A stretch of 32,490 bases of DNA from a bacterium (GTDB lineage Bacteria > Bacteroidota > Bacteroidia > Cytophagales > Cyclobacteriaceae): contig JANSWY010000060.1 in assembly GCA_024743255.1 (NCBI GenBank), positions 1 through 32,490 on the forward strand, read 5' to 3'. Positions 31,728 through 32,490 of this stretch are shown in pieces. The notes under the pieces are model-generated. The model was not told the DNA's origin. It did not search any database and saw nothing but the letters and a program-made list of their open reading frames with translations. The position numbers and the translations under genes are program-made. Numbering within the stretch: the stretch's first letter is position 1; each line of letters opens with the position of its first letter.

Positions 31728-32490
31728 CTACTCATCCTTTAACGTTTCTGCTGGATTTAAATTTATAGCCGTAAGTGACTTGAAACTCGTTGTTAAAATA
31801 GTCAAAACAAGTGCACCCAAACAACCAATCAAAAATACCCACCATTGTAAACTAATTCGGTATTCATAATCTTCTAGCCATCCCTTCAAAACCCAAATTG
31901 AAATTGGGATTGCGATTGCACTGGATATAATCATTAACAAAATAAATTCTTGCGAAATAAGCCTCCACAATTGGATTGCAGATGCGCCTAACACCTTGCG
32001 GATGCCAATCTCTTTGGTCCTTTGCTCAACCATAAAAGAAGCCAACCCAAAAAGCCCAAGACAGCTAATAATGATAGCGAAGGATGAAAAGATTGATGAA
32101 AGTGAACCTATCCTGTTTATTGACCGGAATTTTCTTTCATGGGCATCATTCACAAATTCAAACTCAAAAGGAGAATTGGGAATCATTTTTTCATAAATCT
32201 CAGCAACTTGATTGATTGCATCAATTTGAGATAGGTTACTATTTAATCGAAGCAAACTATAATTAGAACGAGCTCTCGATCCAAATAAATAAAAGGTAGG
32301 CCCTACTTCCTTAAAGGGAGAATCATTTTGAAGGTCCTCCACAACGCCAATAACCTTGTAGGTACCACCCTGCCAATCTATGCTAATGCCCACTGAACTA
32401 TCAAACCCCAGGATATTTGCTGCTTTTTCGTTTAATATAATTGCACTGGAGTCTGTTGCGAAAGTTGGATCAAAATCCCTTCCTTCAACA
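31728..32490 (-). CDS. ABC transporter permease, MacB/FtsX-like (5' part outside window)
   Basis: The frame is open to the right edge, so only the C-terminal 253 residues or so are visible. It begins within the periplasmic MacB core: 'GRDFDPTFATDSSAI', 'ILNEKAANILG' and 'YKVIGVVEDLQNDSPF'. It continues with the FtsX domain: helix 'SSIFSSFAIIISCLGLFGLASF', then the very typical 'EQRTKEIGIRKVLGAS' cytoplasmic motif, then helices 'EFILLMIISSAIAIPISIWVL' and 'WWVFLIGCLGALVLTILTT', and the closing 'LTAINLNPAETLKDE'. This is the long Bacteroidota permease type, usually one of several paralogues next to a MacB ATPase. It is probably an efflux or lipoprotein/peptide export permease. Confidence 0.95.
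   Translation of the reverse strand, partial: VEGRDFDPTFATDSSAIILNEKAANILGFDSSVGISIDWQGGTYKVIGVVEDLQNDSPFKEVGPTFYLFGSRARSNYSLLRLNSNLSQIDAINQVAEIYEKMIPNSPFEFEFVNDAHERKFRSINRIGSLSSIFSSFAIIISCLGLFGLASFMVEQRTKEIGIRKVLGASAIQLWRLISQEFILLMIISSAIAIPISIWVLKGWLEDYEYRISLQWWVFLIGCLGALVLTILTTSFKSLTAINLNPAETLKDE

Overview
The window looks like chromosomal DNA of a member of the Bacteroidota, most likely of the Cytophagales type. Evidence: it is AT-rich. Several genes are preceded by the Bacteroidota -7 promoter element TAnnTTTG rather than TATAAT, and Shine-Dalgarno sequences are rare. The protein families also fit: secreted TPR-CHAT and MORN-type proteins, a MacB/FtsX-like permease, flotillin-like FloA, a single-chain pyruvate carboxylase, and ArsR/SRPBCC pairs. 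No rRNA, tRNA, CRISPR array, insertion sequence or phage gene was seen. Coding density is high and no gene-free stretch exceeds 300 bases.

Layout. 1-3300: the end of an OmpR-type response regulator, a five-helix membrane protein, a DUF3817 membrane protein and a membrane sensor histidine kinase. 3400-6100: a GNAT acetyltransferase, a membrane protein overlapping a small alpha/beta hydrolase, and an ArsR regulator overlapping its SRPBCC partner, with a promoter and palindromic operator just upstream. 6200-8025: a small outer-membrane-type barrel protein followed by a lipoprotein peptidase of family S41. 8126-14361: two secreted proteins (TPR; MORN-like) that meet, stop codon over stop codon, a large exported TPR-CHAT protease-like protein. 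14444-19383: a GNAT enzyme, a 66-residue unknown, a BamE-like small protein, an operon of a barrel-like lipoprotein plus a 765-residue exported protein, and an orphan Tdi1/DUF1851-like immunity gene. 19384-19475: a short island of tandem heptamers around a hairpin. 19497-21896: a TPR/cytochrome c operon, a fatty acid hydroxylase and a small membrane protein. 21990-28550: galE, a DUF1353 protein, pyruvate carboxylase, a coiled-coil micro-protein, a bidirectional terminator and floA. 28692-32490: a 652-residue secreted unknown, arginase, a terminator and the end of an ABC permease.

Most genes are housekeeping or envelope functions. The least explained parts are the exported CHAT/MORN/TPR cluster, the lipoprotein plus large exported protein operon, and the repeat island beside the orphan immunity gene. 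Many convergent gene pairs abut or overlap at their stop codons, so transcripts there probably overlap as antisense pairs. Intrinsic terminators are clear in only two places (27577-27608 and 31680-31704).
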